Shown here: piece after piece, positions 1 to 6,664 of the stretch
How the letters are laid out: each line of letters begins with the position of its first letter
Position numbering within the stretch: position 1 is the first letter of the stretch
Assembly (NCBI GenBank): GCA_944358665.1
Contig: CALVRP010000032.1
Span: 1 to 8,268, forward strand
Length of the DNA stretch: 8,268 bases
Reading direction: 5' to 3'
Source: an uncultured Bacilli bacterium
GTDB taxonomy: Bacteria > Bacillota_I > Bacilli_A > RF39 > UBA660
Translations under genes and position numbers: made by a program
The notes under the pieces: model-generated
What the model saw: only the letters and a program-made list of their open reading frames with translations
The model's database searches: none
What the model was told of the DNA's origin: nothing

Positions 1-522
1 ATGGAAAATTATATACCGGATATTTATCAAAAAAGTATTTATACTATCGATTACTCAAAGTTATTAAGTAGAGGAATCAAGTGTTTACTTTTTGATTTAG
101 ATAACACCATAATTGCGACTAATGATAAAATTCCTCCACAAAAAGCGAAAGATTTATTTGTTAGTTTAAAACAAAAAGGCTTTAAAGTAATTATTTTTAG
201 CAATAGTCCTAAAATTAGAGTAAGACAATTTCAAGAATTTTTTGAAATAGATAGTTATTATAGTGCGAGAAAGCCACATCCAGGTAAATTTAAAAAGCTT
301 CTTAAAGCTTATAATTATAATGTCAATGAAGTTGCAATCATTGGCGATCAATTACTTACTGATATTGTTGGTGGCAATAACATTGGTATTACAACAATTC
401 TAGTTAATCCGCTATCAGATAAAGATATTATTTTTACAAAATTAAATCGCTTTTTAGAAAAACGTAAAATGAAAAAATTAAGAGATAAAAATTTATTTTG
501 CAAAGGAAGATATTATGACTAA
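1..522 (+). CDS. yqeG: YqeG family HAD-IIIA phosphatase
   Basis: This is a small cytoplasmic HAD-superfamily phosphatase of the YqeG type, 173 residues, about the usual family length. Visible motifs are motif I FDLDNT (nucleophile D32, acid D34), motif II SNS at 67-69, the motif III lysine in ARKPHP (K91), and motif IV GDQLLTD (D116, D121). There is no cap domain insert, as expected for subclass III. The substrate is not established for the family. It overlaps yqeH by 8 bases, and the same yqeG-yqeH order is common in Firmicutes, which suggests a role linked to ribosome assembly (inference). The ATG is the first base of the window, so the ribosome binding site is not visible and a slightly longer N-terminus cannot be excluded. 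The start MENYIPDIYQKSIY nevertheless resembles family N-termini. Confidence 0.9.
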   Translation: MENYIPDIYQKSIYTIDYSKLLSRGIKCLLFDLDNTIIATNDKIPPQKAKDLFVSLKQKGFKVIIFSNSPKIRVRQFQEFFEIDSYYSARKPHPGKFKKLLKAYNYNVNEVAIIGDQLLTDIVGGNNIGITTILVNPLSDKDIIFTKLNRFLEKRKMKKLRDKNLFCKGRYYD

Positions 523-1492
523 GTGTATTGGCTGTGGAGCTATATTACAAAATACTAATCCAGCTTCAGAAGGCTATGTTAAAGATTTATCTAATGACCT
601 TTGCGAACGTTGTTTTAAAATTAGACATTATAATTCATATAGTATGATTGCTAAAGATAATAAGGTTTATTTAGATATCTTAGATAAAATAAGTAAAACA
701 AACGATTTACTTATTTTAGTTACTGATTTATTTAGTTTAGATAGTTTAGAAGAACTTAACTTAAAAAATCCTATCATTTTAGTTTTAACTAAAACTGATT
801 TGATTCCGCGCAACACTGATGAAGATAAATTACTTTCTAAATTAAAATATAATTTAAATATTGTTAGTAAAATCGCTGTTAGTAGTAAAAATAATCATAA
901 TTTAGATGAACTTTATAATTTAATTAATACTCATAAAAAAAGTAAAAATGTCTATGTGATTGGCTATACCAGTAGTGGCAAAAGCACCTTAATTAATAAA
1001 CTTATTTATAATTATGGAAATAATCCTTATGAGATAACTACGAGCGTTTTACCTTCAACTACTTTAGATTTAATAGAGGTGCCAGTTAATGATGAATTAA
1101 CATTAATAGATACTCCAGGATTATTAGATGAAGGAAGTATAATATTAAGTGCAACTAAGGAAATGTTTAAAGTAATAGTTCCTAAAAAAGAAATAAAACC
1201 AACTGTTATTCAAGTTAAAACTGATCAAACTATTATTGTGGATAATATCTTTAGAATAGATGTTAAAAAAGGGGGAACATTGATATTTTATTTATCTAAC
1301 AATTTAAAAATAGAAAGGTTTTATAAAGATATAGATAAAATGAAAGATTTAAAAAAATATAGTTTTACAAATACTAGTGATGAAGACATTATTATTAAAG
1401 GTTTGGGATTTATCAAAACCAAAAATATTTCATCATTAGATATTTATATTAATGAAAATATAAAAATAACTAAGAGACAGTCACTAATGTGA
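515..1492 (+). CDS. yqeH: Ribosome biogenesis GTPase YqeH
   Basis: This is a circularly permuted GTPase that acts in small ribosomal subunit assembly (known for the family). The order of parts is: N-terminal zinc finger (C4, C7, C30, C33), then G4 TKTD at 92-95, G5-like SSK at 123-125, G1/P-loop GYTSSGKS at 150-157, a G2-region Thr near 182-183, and G3 DTPG at 199-202. A C-terminal RNA-binding-type domain ends in KRQSLM, matching the R-x-SL-hydrophobic end typical of YqeH. At 325 residues it is somewhat shorter than the Bacillus protein (about 366 from memory), with no part obviously missing. The ATG overlaps the end of yqeG, and AAAGGAAG at 502-509 is a good ribosome binding site. The stop is TGA. 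The last four codons and the stop lie in a terminator hairpin and in a 37-bp sequence repeated after dinD. The usual downstream aroE-yhbY-nadD group is absent here. Confidence 0.95.
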   Translation: MTKCIGCGAILQNTNPASEGYVKDLSNDLCERCFKIRHYNSYSMIAKDNKVYLDILDKISKTNDLLILVTDLFSLDSLEELNLKNPIILVLTKTDLIPRNTDEDKLLSKLKYNLNIVSKIAVSSKNNHNLDELYNLINTHKKSKNVYVIGYTSSGKSTLINKLIYNYGNNPYEITTSVLPSTTLDLIEVPVNDELTLIDTPGLLDEGSIILSATKEMFKVIVPKKEIKPTVIQVKTDQTIIVDNIFRIDVKKGGTLIFYLSNNLKIERFYKDIDKMKDLKKYSFTNTSDEDIIIKGLGFIKTKNISSLDIYINENIKITKRQSLM

Positions 1493-1506
1493 TTGTTTTT
1501 ATTTTT
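1478..1506 (+). terminator. Intrinsic terminator overlapping the yqeH stop codon
   Basis: The arms CAGTCAC (1478-1484) and GTGATTG (1489-1495) pair over 7 bases with one G-U, leaving the loop TAAT. A T-rich tract TTTTTATTTTT (1496-1506) follows. The left arm is coding sequence (codons for Q, S and part of L), and the TGA stop lies in the right arm. The stem is short and only moderately stable, so termination may be partial. Confidence 0.65.
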
Positions 1507-1514
1507 ACTTTGTG
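1478..1514. repeat. 37-bp direct repeat, left copy (yqeH 3' end)
   Basis: This sequence is identical, base for base, to 2383-2419. It begins exactly at the codon for Q322 of yqeH, covers codons Q-S-L-M and the TGA, then the terminator T-tract, and ends in TTTGTG. The flanks diverge at once: A before and C after here, G before and G after in the other copy. The two copies start 905 bases apart and enclose dinD. Confidence 0.95.
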
Positions 1515-1521
1515 CTATTAT
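1493..1521 (+). promoter_or_regulatory. Probable dinD promoter with extended -10
   Basis: TTGTTT (1493-1498) and TATTAT (1516-1521) are separated by 17 bases. A TG at 1513-1514 precedes the -10 as in extended -10 promoters. The -35 and the TG belong to the 37-bp repeat, while the -10 is unique sequence just outside it. No LexA/DinR box of the GAAC-N4-GTTC type is visible up to the dinD start. The promoter overlaps the terminator tract of yqeH. Confidence 0.45.
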
Positions 1522-1542
1522 GATATTTAAGGGGGTAGGAAA

Positions 1543-2370
1543 ATGAATGATATAGAAAAATATGGTGAACAAATTTTTGAAAATATAAAACATGTTGATG
1601 ATAATGGTAATGAATATTGGTCCGCAAGAGAATTAATGCCGCTACTTGAATATAGTAAATGGGAAAATTTCCATAAAGTAATTAAAAGAGCCATGATTGC
1701 TTGTGAGGCCAGCAATAATAAGGTGAATGATTACTTTCCTGAAGTCAGGAAGTCAATAATCAGTGGAAAGGGAAGACAATCTTTTATAATAGATTATCAT
1801 TTATCAAGATACACTTGTTATTTAATAGTACAGAATGCTAATCCAAGTAAAAGGTCAGTTGCTCTTGGTCAAACATATTTTGCTGTGCAAACCAGAAAAC
1901 AAGAAATTACTGAATTAGAATATTCTAAGCTTTCTGAAGATGAAAAAAGATTATATACTAGAATTTTAGTTAATAACAAAAATAAATATCTATTTAAAAC
2001 AGCTAAAGATGCAGGTGTAGAGAATTTTGGTAAATTTAATAACTATGGCTATAAGGGCCTTTATAATGGAGAAACAGCCGGGCAAATCGCCAAACGTAAA
2101 AATATTGAAGAAAACAAAGATATTCTTGATTATAGGGGAAGTGAAGAATTAGGTGCCAACCTATTTCGTATAACGCAAACTGAAGCTAAGTTAAAAAAAG
2201 ATAATATTGATAATGAAAATGATGCTTGTATGACTCATTATACTGTTGGAAAAACGGTTAGAAAAGCCATTGAAGAACTTGGCGGTAATATGCCGGAAAC
2301 TTTACCTACACCAGAAAAATCTATACAAGAAATAGAAAAAGAAGAATTACAAAAATTAGAAGCAAAGTAA
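1543..2370 (+). CDS. dinD: DNA damage-inducible protein D (DinD-like)
   Basis: This 275-residue cytoplasmic protein matches the DinD family along its length; the E. coli protein is 274 residues. Recognisable blocks are the BRO-N-like N-terminal domain with YWSARELMPLLEYSKW (25-40), the central LSRYTCYLIVQNANPSK (87-103), AGQTYFAxQTRxQE-type sequence at 109-121, and a C-terminal half with LYNGETAG and GSEELGANLFRITQTE (199-214), plus THYTVGKTVRKAIEELGG ending in MPETLPTPEKSI. In E. coli, DinD is SOS-induced and inhibits RecA filament activity (known); the same role here is inference. A GGGGGTAGGA sequence at 1531-1540 serves as ribosome binding site. The gene sits alone between two identical 37-bp repeats and separates yqeH from herA, which suggests insertion as a unit. 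No SOS box is seen, so damage control is unproven. A BRO-N phage antirepressor is less likely given the full-length match. Confidence 0.9.
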   Translation: MNDIEKYGEQIFENIKHVDDNGNEYWSARELMPLLEYSKWENFHKVIKRAMIACEASNNKVNDYFPEVRKSIISGKGRQSFIIDYHLSRYTCYLIVQNANPSKRSVALGQTYFAVQTRKQEITELEYSKLSEDEKRLYTRILVNNKNKYLFKTAKDAGVENFGKFNNYGYKGLYNGETAGQIAKRKNIEENKDILDYRGSEELGANLFRITQTEAKLKKDNIDNENDACMTHYTVGKTVRKAIEELGGNMPETLPTPEKSIQEIEKEELQKLEAK

Positions 2371-2382
2371 AAATTTATTAAG

Positions 2383-2411
2383 CAGTCACTAATGTGATTG
2401 TTTTTATTTTT
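2383..2411 (+). terminator. Intrinsic terminator after dinD
   Basis: This is the second copy of the CAGTCAC / GTGATTG hairpin (2383-2389 and 2394-2400) with the T-rich tract 2401-2411. It lies 12 bases after the dinD stop. Its sequence is identical to the terminator that overlaps the end of yqeH. Confidence 0.65.
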
Positions 2412-2419
2412 ACTTTGTG
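2383..2419. repeat. 37-bp direct repeat, right copy
   Basis: This is a perfect copy of 1478-1514. It includes CAGTCACTAATGTGA, which encodes the last four residues and stop of yqeH but here is not part of any gene. A coding remnant in a non-coding place points to duplication of the yqeH 3' end, as happens when an element integrates at the end of a gene or when recombination duplicates a junction. Confidence 0.95.
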
Positions 2420-2426
2420 GTAACAT
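2398..2426 (+). promoter_or_regulatory. Possible herA promoter with extended -10
   Basis: TTGTTT (2398-2403) lies 17 bases from TAACAT (2421-2426), with TG at 2418-2419 ahead of the -10. The layout is the same as in front of dinD: the -35 and TG come from the 37-bp repeat and the -10 is unique. The -10 matches consensus at only four of six positions, so this is the weaker of the two. Confidence 0.35.
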
Positions 2427-2445
2427 TAATAATAGGGTGATGTAA

Positions 2446-4218
2446 ATGCTTGGAACAATAATTGGAATTGAAGAAGACCAGGTTTTATTAAAATTAAATA
2501 TTCAGTTAAATGAGTTTCAGAGTTTAATAAATCTTCATGTTATTATGGAAGATAATGATAAAATGATTGTTGGAGAGATTGCTGATATTAAAAATAATAT
2601 TGCTTATATAAATTTACTTGGAGAAATAAAAGATAATAAATTTGTCTTTGGTATTATTAAAAAACCATCTTTTGGATCTTCAGTAAAATTAATATCTAAA
2701 GAAAAAATGCCAATGATTATTAGTATTGATAATTATAAAGAAAATGAAGATTTATATATTGGTGAAAGTCCAATATATGAAGGCGTGAAAATTGGTTTTA
2801 ATATTAACGATTTCTTTGCTAATCACTTTGCAATATTTGGTTCAACCGGTAGTGGTAAATCATGGGGAGTTGCAAGATTGATTCAAAGTATTTTTGAAAA
2901 GCAGCATTCAATAGCTTATAGAGCCAGTATTTTTATCTTTGATGCATATGGTGAGTATCATAGTGCATTTAAAGATATTAGTACAAAAGTCCCAGAACTT
3001 TCTTTTAAAGCTTATACTACCAATACAAATTTTAGTGAGAATGAAGTTTTAAAAATTCCACTTTGGCTTTTAGATACTGATGACATTGCTTTACTTTTGA
3101 ATGTTGAAAAACAAACTCAACTACCAGTAATAGAAAAAGCTTTAAAATTAGTTGGGGTATTTGCTAGAGATGAGAAAGATGTAATTAAACAAAAAAACGA
3201 TATTATTGCCAGAGCTATATTAGACATTTTAGCTAGTGGTCATTCATCGTCACAAATAAGAGACCAAATCTTTTCGGTTTTAACAAATTATAATACAAAA
3301 GATTTAAATTTAGAGTCTACTATTTATCAACCTGGTTATTCAAGACCTTTAAAACAATGTTTAATTATTGATGCGAGTGGTAAAATTAGAGAAATCGAAC
3401 TTTTAACAAATTATATTAGAACTTTCTTAGATGATTCAATTGAATTATCACTTCCTGATGGTTCATTTAGATATGGTCTTGAAGATTTAAAAACCGCTTT
3501 AGATTTTGCTTTGATTTCTGAAGGTGTTCTTAATAGTGATCGTGTTTATGATGAGGCCAATGTATTAAAAGTAAGATTGCAGGCATTAATTAATAGTGAT
3601 TCTGCCAAATATTTTGATTGTCCAGAGTATATTAGCCGTGATGGTTATATTAAAAGCCTTCTTTCAGCGGGTGGAAATAGAAAAGCCCAAATAATTAATT
3701 TTAATATTAATTATGTTGATGATAGATTTGCTAAGACAATTACAAAAATTTATTCTAAAATGTTATTTGAATATGCGAAAAACTTAAATAAAAGGGCATC
3801 CCTTCCATTTCATATTATCTTAGAAGAAGCTCATAGATATGTTCAAAATGACAATGACATAAATATTATTGGATATAATATTTTTGATAGAATTACTAAA
3901 GAGGGAAGAAAATATGGTGTTTTACTAGGCCTTATTTCGCAAAGACCAAGCGATCTTTCGGAAACATCAATCTCGCAATGTAGTAATTTTCTTATTTACA
4001 AAATGTTGCATCCAAGAGATATAAATTATATTCGGGAAATGGTTCCAAACATTACCACGGAAATTGTTAAGAGACTTAGAGTTTTACAACCAGGTAATTG
4101 TATTGCTTTTGGAAGTGCCTTTCATGTCCCGGTATTAGTTAGGTTGGATAAGCCATCACCGCCACCTTCAAGTAGTAGCTGTGATGTTAGTGCTAATTGG
4201 TTTATCGACCGTGGGTAA
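2446..4218 (+). CDS. HerA-type ATPase / DNA translocase (HAS-barrel, DUF87)
   Basis: This 590-residue protein is a FtsK/HerA-superfamily ATPase, which works as a hexameric ring that moves along DNA (known for the family). An N-terminal HAS-barrel (about 1-95) is followed by the ATPase core. That core has Walker A GSTGSGKS (132-139), the HerA-typical FDAYGE after the second strand (165-170), Walker B HIILEEAH with acidic E460/E461 (456-463), and the sensor/arginine-finger stretch SQRPSDL (498-504). Near the end LQPGNCIAFG (547-556) is typical of the family, and the tail has a Pro/Ser-rich linker (570-578). All ATPase residues are present. HerA proteins work with a nuclease (NurA) or, in defence systems, with SIR2 or similar effectors. 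No such partner is in the window; its upstream neighbour is dinD. AGGGTGAT at 2434-2441 supports the ATG. The function could be repair or defence, and I cannot choose. Confidence 0.88.
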   Translation: MLGTIIGIEEDQVLLKLNIQLNEFQSLINLHVIMEDNDKMIVGEIADIKNNIAYINLLGEIKDNKFVFGIIKKPSFGSSVKLISKEKMPMIISIDNYKENEDLYIGESPIYEGVKIGFNINDFFANHFAIFGSTGSGKSWGVARLIQSIFEKQHSIAYRASIFIFDAYGEYHSAFKDISTKVPELSFKAYTTNTNFSENEVLKIPLWLLDTDDIALLLNVEKQTQLPVIEKALKLVGVFARDEKDVIKQKNDIIARAILDILASGHSSSQIRDQIFSVLTNYNTKDLNLESTIYQPGYSRPLKQCLIIDASGKIREIELLTNYIRTFLDDSIELSLPDGSFRYGLEDLKTALDFALISEGVLNSDRVYDEANVLKVRLQALINSDSAKYFDCPEYISRDGYIKSLLSAGGNRKAQIINFNINYVDDRFAKTITKIYSKMLFEYAKNLNKRASLPFHIILEEAHRYVQNDNDINIIGYNIFDRITKEGRKYGVLLGLISQRPSDLSETSISQCSNFLIYKMLHPRDINYIREMVPNITTEIVKRLRVLQPGNCIAFGSAFHVPVLVRLDKPSPPPSSSSCDVSANWFIDRG

Positions 4219-4240
4219 AGTCTTTAAAGACTTTTTTTGT
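4217..4240 (+). terminator. Intrinsic terminator overlapping the herA stop codon
   Basis: AAAGTCTTTAAAGACTTT at 4217-4234 is a perfect 18-base palindrome (about a 7-bp stem with a TTAA loop), and it runs into a T7 tract at 4232-4238. The first two bases belong to the herA TAA. It insulates mraY from herA. Confidence 0.8.
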
Positions 4241-4251
4241 TTCTAAATGAC

Positions 4252-4280
4252 TGTACAAAATCTCTTTAAAATGGTATAAT
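4252..4280 (+). promoter_or_regulatory. mraY promoter
   Basis: TGTACA (4252-4257) is a fair -35. After a 17-base spacer comes a perfect TATAAT (4275-4280), preceded by TG at 4272-4273 as an extended -10. The transcript would start near 4287, giving a leader of about 18 bases. Confidence 0.75.
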
Positions 4281-4304
4281 TACTTAGAGTTTGGAGATGA
4301 GTGT

Positions 4305-5297
4305 ATGTTAATATTAGCAAAAGCTGTTATGGCCGTAATGCTTGGTTTTGTATCAACTGTTATTTTTGGCTATTTCGTTGTTAAATATTTAAAGAAAAAG
4401 GGCCTTGATCAAAATGTTAGTAAAACATTAGGCGAAAGACATAAGAAGAAACAAGGAACCCCAACAATGGGGGGGATCATGTTTATTGTACCGACTGTTT
4501 TGATTATGATTATTTTAAAACTCACGGGTAGTATTGATTTAACACCTAATTTATTTATTGTTATATTCGTCTTTCTAGCATATGCTGTTCTTGGTTATAT
4601 TGACGATAAAATAATAATTAAGCAAAAAAACAATAAAGGTATGTCTATTTTTGTTAAGTCGGCAGCCCAAGTTATAATTGCCCTTATTTTCTTCTATATT
4701 TATATGAGTAGTGGAAATGAGCCGATATTAGATATTCATACACTTGGCATTCAAATTGATCTCGGTTGGGCTTATGGTATATTCTTGCTATTTGTTCTAA
4801 TTGGTAGTAGTAATGCAGTAAATATTACTGATGGGCTAGATGGGTTGGCTGCTGGATTATCCGCTATTGCTTTCTTTGCTTTTGGTATTATAACCTGGGG
4901 TTCTCCATGGGCTGATGGTTATGAAGGAGTAGCGATTTTCTGCTTTGTTTTAGTTGGTGCTTTAGTGGCTTTCTTAATTTATAATTCCCATCCAGCCAAA
5001 GTTTTTATGGGAGACATGGGTTCTCTTGCTTTAGGAGCAGCCTTGGCAAGTGTGGCCATTATTTCAAACCATGAAATTACTTTAGTAATTGTAGCTGGTG
5101 TATTTATTATTGAAACACTTAGCGTTATTATTCAGTTAATTGCAATAAAAAAATTTCATACAAAAGTCTTTAAAATGGCACCACTTCATCACCACTTTGA
5201 AAAGCTTGGATGGAGTGAAGTTGATATCGTTAGATTATTTTGGACAGTTGGCTTAATGCTTAGTATGGCAGCCATCGGCTTTGGTGTATGGCTTTAG
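4305..5297 (+). CDS. mraY: Phospho-N-acetylmuramoyl-pentapeptide-transferase
   Basis: MraY transfers phospho-MurNAc-pentapeptide from UDP to undecaprenyl phosphate to give lipid I, the first membrane step of peptidoglycan synthesis (known). The 330-residue protein has about ten hydrophobic spans, beginning near 5-27 and ending near 310-329. Diagnostic motifs are TPTMGGIMF (52-60), the aspartate pair in GYIDDK (D100, D101), NAVNITDGLDGLA (170-182, with D176 and D179), MGDMGS (D237), and the MraY-specific HHHFE (295-299). All catalytic positions are present. The start is set by GGAG at 4293-4296, 8 bases before ATG; an ATG at 4297 opens a reading frame that stops within four codons. It has its own terminator upstream and promoter, and it stands alone without mur, fts or other division-cell-wall genes next to it, so the organism makes a peptidoglycan wall but does not keep mraY in a dcw cluster here. 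Confidence 0.97.
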   Translation: MLILAKAVMAVMLGFVSTVIFGYFVVKYLKKKGLDQNVSKTLGERHKKKQGTPTMGGIMFIVPTVLIMIILKLTGSIDLTPNLFIVIFVFLAYAVLGYIDDKIIIKQKNNKGMSIFVKSAAQVIIALIFFYIYMSSGNEPILDIHTLGIQIDLGWAYGIFLLFVLIGSSNAVNITDGLDGLAAGLSAIAFFAFGIITWGSPWADGYEGVAIFCFVLVGALVAFLIYNSHPAKVFMGDMGSLALGAALASVAIISNHEITLVIVAGVFIIETLSVIIQLIAIKKFHTKVFKMAPLHHHFEKLGWSEVDIVRLFWTVGLMLSMAAIGFGVWL

Positions 5298-5326
5298 TTG
5301 CCAAAAATTATTAAATATTATATACT
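5298..5326 (+). promoter_or_regulatory. tig promoter
   Basis: TTGCCA (5298-5303) begins on the base after the mraY stop, and TATACT (5321-5326) follows at 17-base spacing; each matches consensus at five of six positions. A start near 5333 would place the ribosome binding site at the very 5' end of the mRNA. No terminator is visible between mraY and tig, so read-through from mraY is also likely. Confidence 0.65.
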
Positions 5327-5347
5327 TATATATAGGAGGAAAAAGAA

Positions 5348-6604
5348 ATGAAAAAAAATATAAAAGAAGTAGAAATTACAGTAGAAGGAAAAGAGTGGCA
5401 AGATGCTTTGGATAAAGCATTTAAGAAAAAAAATAAAACAGCTAAAATAGATGGCTTTCGTCCTGGAAAAGCGCCTAAAGAAGTATTTATAAAAAAATAC
5501 GGAATCGAATCTTTATTTATTGATGCTGGTGATTTAGTATTAGAAGATGCTTATAAAAAAGTTATTGATGACAATAAAGATATTTTAGATGATTTAGTAG
5601 CGCGTCCTGATATTGAACTTAAATCAGTAGATGAAAATAAAATTGAATTTAAGTTTACGTTAACATTAAAACCTGAGATTAAACTTGGTAAATATAAAGG
5701 GTTAGGTGTTAAAAAAGAAGAAACTAAAGTAGAAAAAAAAGAAATTGAAGAAGCTATTGAAAATATGCGTGCTCGTTATGCTGAGGATGTTATTAAAGAG
5801 GGAGCTATTGAAGATGGCGATATAGCTATTATTGATTTTGAAGGATTTGTTGATGGAAAAGCTTTTGATGGTGGTAAAGCTGAAAACTATTCTTTAAAAG
5901 TTGGAAGTGGAACATTTATTCCTGGATTCGAAGAACAATTAATTGGTCTTAAAGAAGGCGATGAAAAAGATGTTAAAGTTACATTTCCTAAAGATTATCA
6001 TGCTGAGGATTTAAAAGGAAAAGAAGCTGTATTTAAAGTTAAAGTTCACGAAGTTAAAGAAGTTCATATTCCAGAAATTGATGAAGATTTCTTTGCTGAT
6101 TTAGGTATGGAAGGAATTGATACTAAAGAAGCTTTAGAAGCTCAAATTTCTGAAAATATTTTAACTCGTAAAGATATGGAAGCAGAAAACAAATATATTG
6201 ATACATTACTTGAAAAAGCTGCTGAAAATACTGAAGTAGAAATTCCTGAAGTAATGATTAATGAAGAATTGGACAGAATGATTAATCAATATAGAGAACA
6301 CTTGCAGATGCAAGGAATTACTTTAGAACAGTTCTATCAATTTACGAATTCTGATGAAATGGCTTTAAGAGATCAAATGCGTGAAGAAGCTACTAAGAGA
6401 ATTACTTATAGATTAATGTTAGAAGAAATAGCTAAAGAAGAAAAAATTGAAATTTCAGATAAAGAAGCTGAAGAAGAAGCTGATAAAATGGCTGAAAAAT
6501 ATCAAATGAAAAAAGATGAATTCTTAAATGCCTTTGGTGGTCTTGATATGATTAAATATGATATGAAGATGCGTAAAGCTATGGAAGTATTAAAAGAAGA
6601 TTAA
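5348..6604 (+). CDS. tig: Trigger factor (ribosome-associated chaperone, PPIase)
   Basis: Trigger factor binds at the ribosome exit tunnel and helps nascent chains fold; it also has peptidyl-prolyl isomerase activity (known). The 418-residue protein shows the three expected parts. First is a ribosome-binding N-terminal domain with the signature GFRPGKAP (36-43). Second is an FKBP-type domain at about 156-237, with GDIAIIDFEGFVDG and VGSGTFIPGFEEQL. Third is a long helical C-terminal domain (about 240-418) rich in Glu and Lys. The N-terminus is about 8-10 residues shorter than in the Bacillus protein, lacking most of the first strand. A TAG at 5333-5335 in frame upstream and the strong AGGAGG at 5334-5339, 8 bases before ATG, show that the short start is real. 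It has its own promoter and a terminator shared with the convergent xre gene. Confidence 0.96.
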   Translation: MKKNIKEVEITVEGKEWQDALDKAFKKKNKTAKIDGFRPGKAPKEVFIKKYGIESLFIDAGDLVLEDAYKKVIDDNKDILDDLVARPDIELKSVDENKIEFKFTLTLKPEIKLGKYKGLGVKKEETKVEKKEIEEAIENMRARYAEDVIKEGAIEDGDIAIIDFEGFVDGKAFDGGKAENYSLKVGSGTFIPGFEEQLIGLKEGDEKDVKVTFPKDYHAEDLKGKEAVFKVKVHEVKEVHIPEIDEDFFADLGMEGIDTKEALEAQISENILTRKDMEAENKYIDTLLEKAAENTEVEIPEVMINEELDRMINQYREHLQMQGITLEQFYQFTNSDEMALRDQMREEATKRITYRLMLEEIAKEEKIEISDKEAEEEADKMAEKYQMKKDEFLNAFGGLDMIKYDMKMRKAMEVLKED

Positions 6605-6634
6605 TTTCTTCTTTTTATATTTTTATAACATTAT

Positions 6635-6664
6635 AAAAAGGATAGTTTAATTGCTATCCTTTTT
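6635..6664. terminator. Bidirectional terminator between tig and xre
   Basis: The arms AAAAAGGATAG (6635-6645) and CTATCCTTTTT (6654-6664) pair perfectly over 11 bases with an 8-base loop. Read rightward the T-tract ends tig; read leftward the complement of AAAAA ends the xre gene. The xre stop codon lies in the loop and its final codons are in the right arm. Confidence 0.85.

Noticed and set aside
166..351. Antisense open frame of 61 codons inside yqeG
   Set aside because: It is the low-complexity complement of a well-supported coding region, with no ribosome binding site and no recognisable family.
1490..1546. Reading TGA as Trp would extend yqeH by about 18 hydrophobic codons toward dinD
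   Set aside because: The YqeH C-terminus matches the family end at SLM, all visible Trp codons in the window are TGG, and a terminator hairpin overlaps the TGA. The standard code fits.
1527..1715. Antisense open frame over the start of dinD
   Set aside because: It mirrors conserved dinD codons; its hydrophobic translation is a composition effect.
1478..2419. Two-copy repeat as a CRISPR or tandem array
   Set aside because: There are only two copies 905 bases apart with a full gene between them; there are no spacers and no cas genes.
2238..2426. Antisense open frame over the end of dinD and the right 37-bp repeat
   Set aside because: It is explained as a shadow of dinD, with no plausible start signal or family match.
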